From positions 1 to 7,093 of the forward strand of contig QILY01000082.1 in assembly GCA_003232155.1 (NCBI GenBank): DNA of 7,093 nucleotides. The letters run 5' to 3'. The notes beneath the pieces were generated by a model that did not search any database, had not been told where the DNA came from, and saw nothing but the letters and a program-made list of their open reading frames with translations. This stretch comes from Maribacter sp. (GTDB lineage Bacteria > Bacteroidota > Bacteroidia > Flavobacteriales > Flavobacteriaceae). Shown piece after piece: positions 6,922 to 7,093 of the stretch (its first letter is position 1; every line of letters starts with the position of its first letter). The position numbers and the translations under genes are program-made.

Positions 6922-6969
6922 AGAATTGGAAAGCGCAGAAGTTTTTTAACGAAGGAACTGTAGCCCAAT

Positions 6970-7004
6970 TTTAGCCTGTCCCGATTTTTAGTCGGGAAGC
7001 TAAA
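6970..7004. repeat. Two-stage hairpin between the CCTGCC repeats
   Basis: TTTAGC (6970-6975) pairs with GCTAAA (6999-7004), and inside it TCCCGA (6979-6984) pairs with TCGGGA (6992-6997) around a TTTTTAG loop. The two stems are separated by a small internal loop, CTG against A. No T run follows on the plus strand (the next bases are CAAATTTCG), so it is not a clear intrinsic terminator there. It looks like part of the same repeat cluster. Confidence 0.65.
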
Positions 7005-7016
7005 CAAATTTCGAGC

Positions 7017-7059
7017 ACCTGCCTGACCGGTTTACCTGCCGTAGGCATGGCAGGCAGGT
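7017..7059. repeat. CCTGCCTG-type palindromic repeat, copy 3 (composite)
   Basis: A perfect 9-bp pair, ACCTGCCTG (7017-7025) and CAGGCAGGT (7051-7059), encloses 25 bases. Those bases hold another CCTGCC (7035-7040), which can pair instead with GGCAGG (7049-7054). The nested, competing stems suggest two repeat units stacked together or one copy inserted into another. No coding frame covers the repeat, and the neighbouring bases to the window end (7060-7093) show nothing recognisable. Confidence 0.75.
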
Positions 7060-7093
7060 TTTCAATTATAGCAGGTAGTTTGGCTTTGGAATA

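Noticed and set aside
6970..7004. Intrinsic terminator for an unseen gene
   Set aside because: The hairpin has no T run after it on the plus strand, and no gene is visible that would end there.
6898..7059. Possible CRISPR-like repeats
   Set aside because: The repeated cores are short palindromes of different length with no regular spacing and no cas genes nearby.

Overview
The window is an AT-rich chromosomal segment that looks like a marine member of the Flavobacteriaceae (Bacteroidota). Four things point there: a Bacteroidota-type lipoprotein signal peptidase with a long insert between its two catalytic aspartates, A-rich start regions without strong Shine-Dalgarno sequences, a patatin/POTRA/beta-barrel outer-membrane protein directly after uvrC, and GC-rich CCTGCCTG palindromes scattered between genes. 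The assignment to family level is inference. No genus can be named from this sequence alone.

Layout, left to right. A 5'-truncated gene for a beta-strand-repeat protein of DUF4097/GIN type (1-432, +) overlaps the start of lspA (383-1093, +) by 50 bp. The lspA gene meets a 5-formyltetrahydrofolate cyclo-ligase gene (1048-1617, -) tail to tail, with the two coding ends overlapping by 46 bp. A 693-bp gene-free stretch (1618-2310) follows. It holds a long imperfect inverted repeat (1960-2176) with a GC-rich palindrome set into one arm. Next come uvrC (2311-4104, +) and, 23 bp later, a gene for a secreted patatin-like phospholipase fused to a POTRA domain and an outer-membrane beta-barrel (4128-6398, +). 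The two are probably co-transcribed. A strong two-way terminator hairpin (6471-6495) separates this pair from a short gene on the opposite strand (6525-6695, -), which encodes a 56-residue single-span membrane protein. The last 398 bp (6696-7093) carry no gene that I can support. They hold a cluster of hairpins, including two more CCTGCC-type repeats.

The genes are mostly housekeeping: lipoprotein maturation (LspA), folate salvage (cyclo-ligase) and nucleotide excision repair (UvrC), plus one envelope lipase/barrel protein. I see no defence island, transposase, integrase, CRISPR array or phage gene. The least ordinary material is the structure between genes (the long inverted repeat and the palindrome family), the two coding overlaps around lspA, and the small membrane-protein gene. 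I found no strong evidence for a new multi-gene system.
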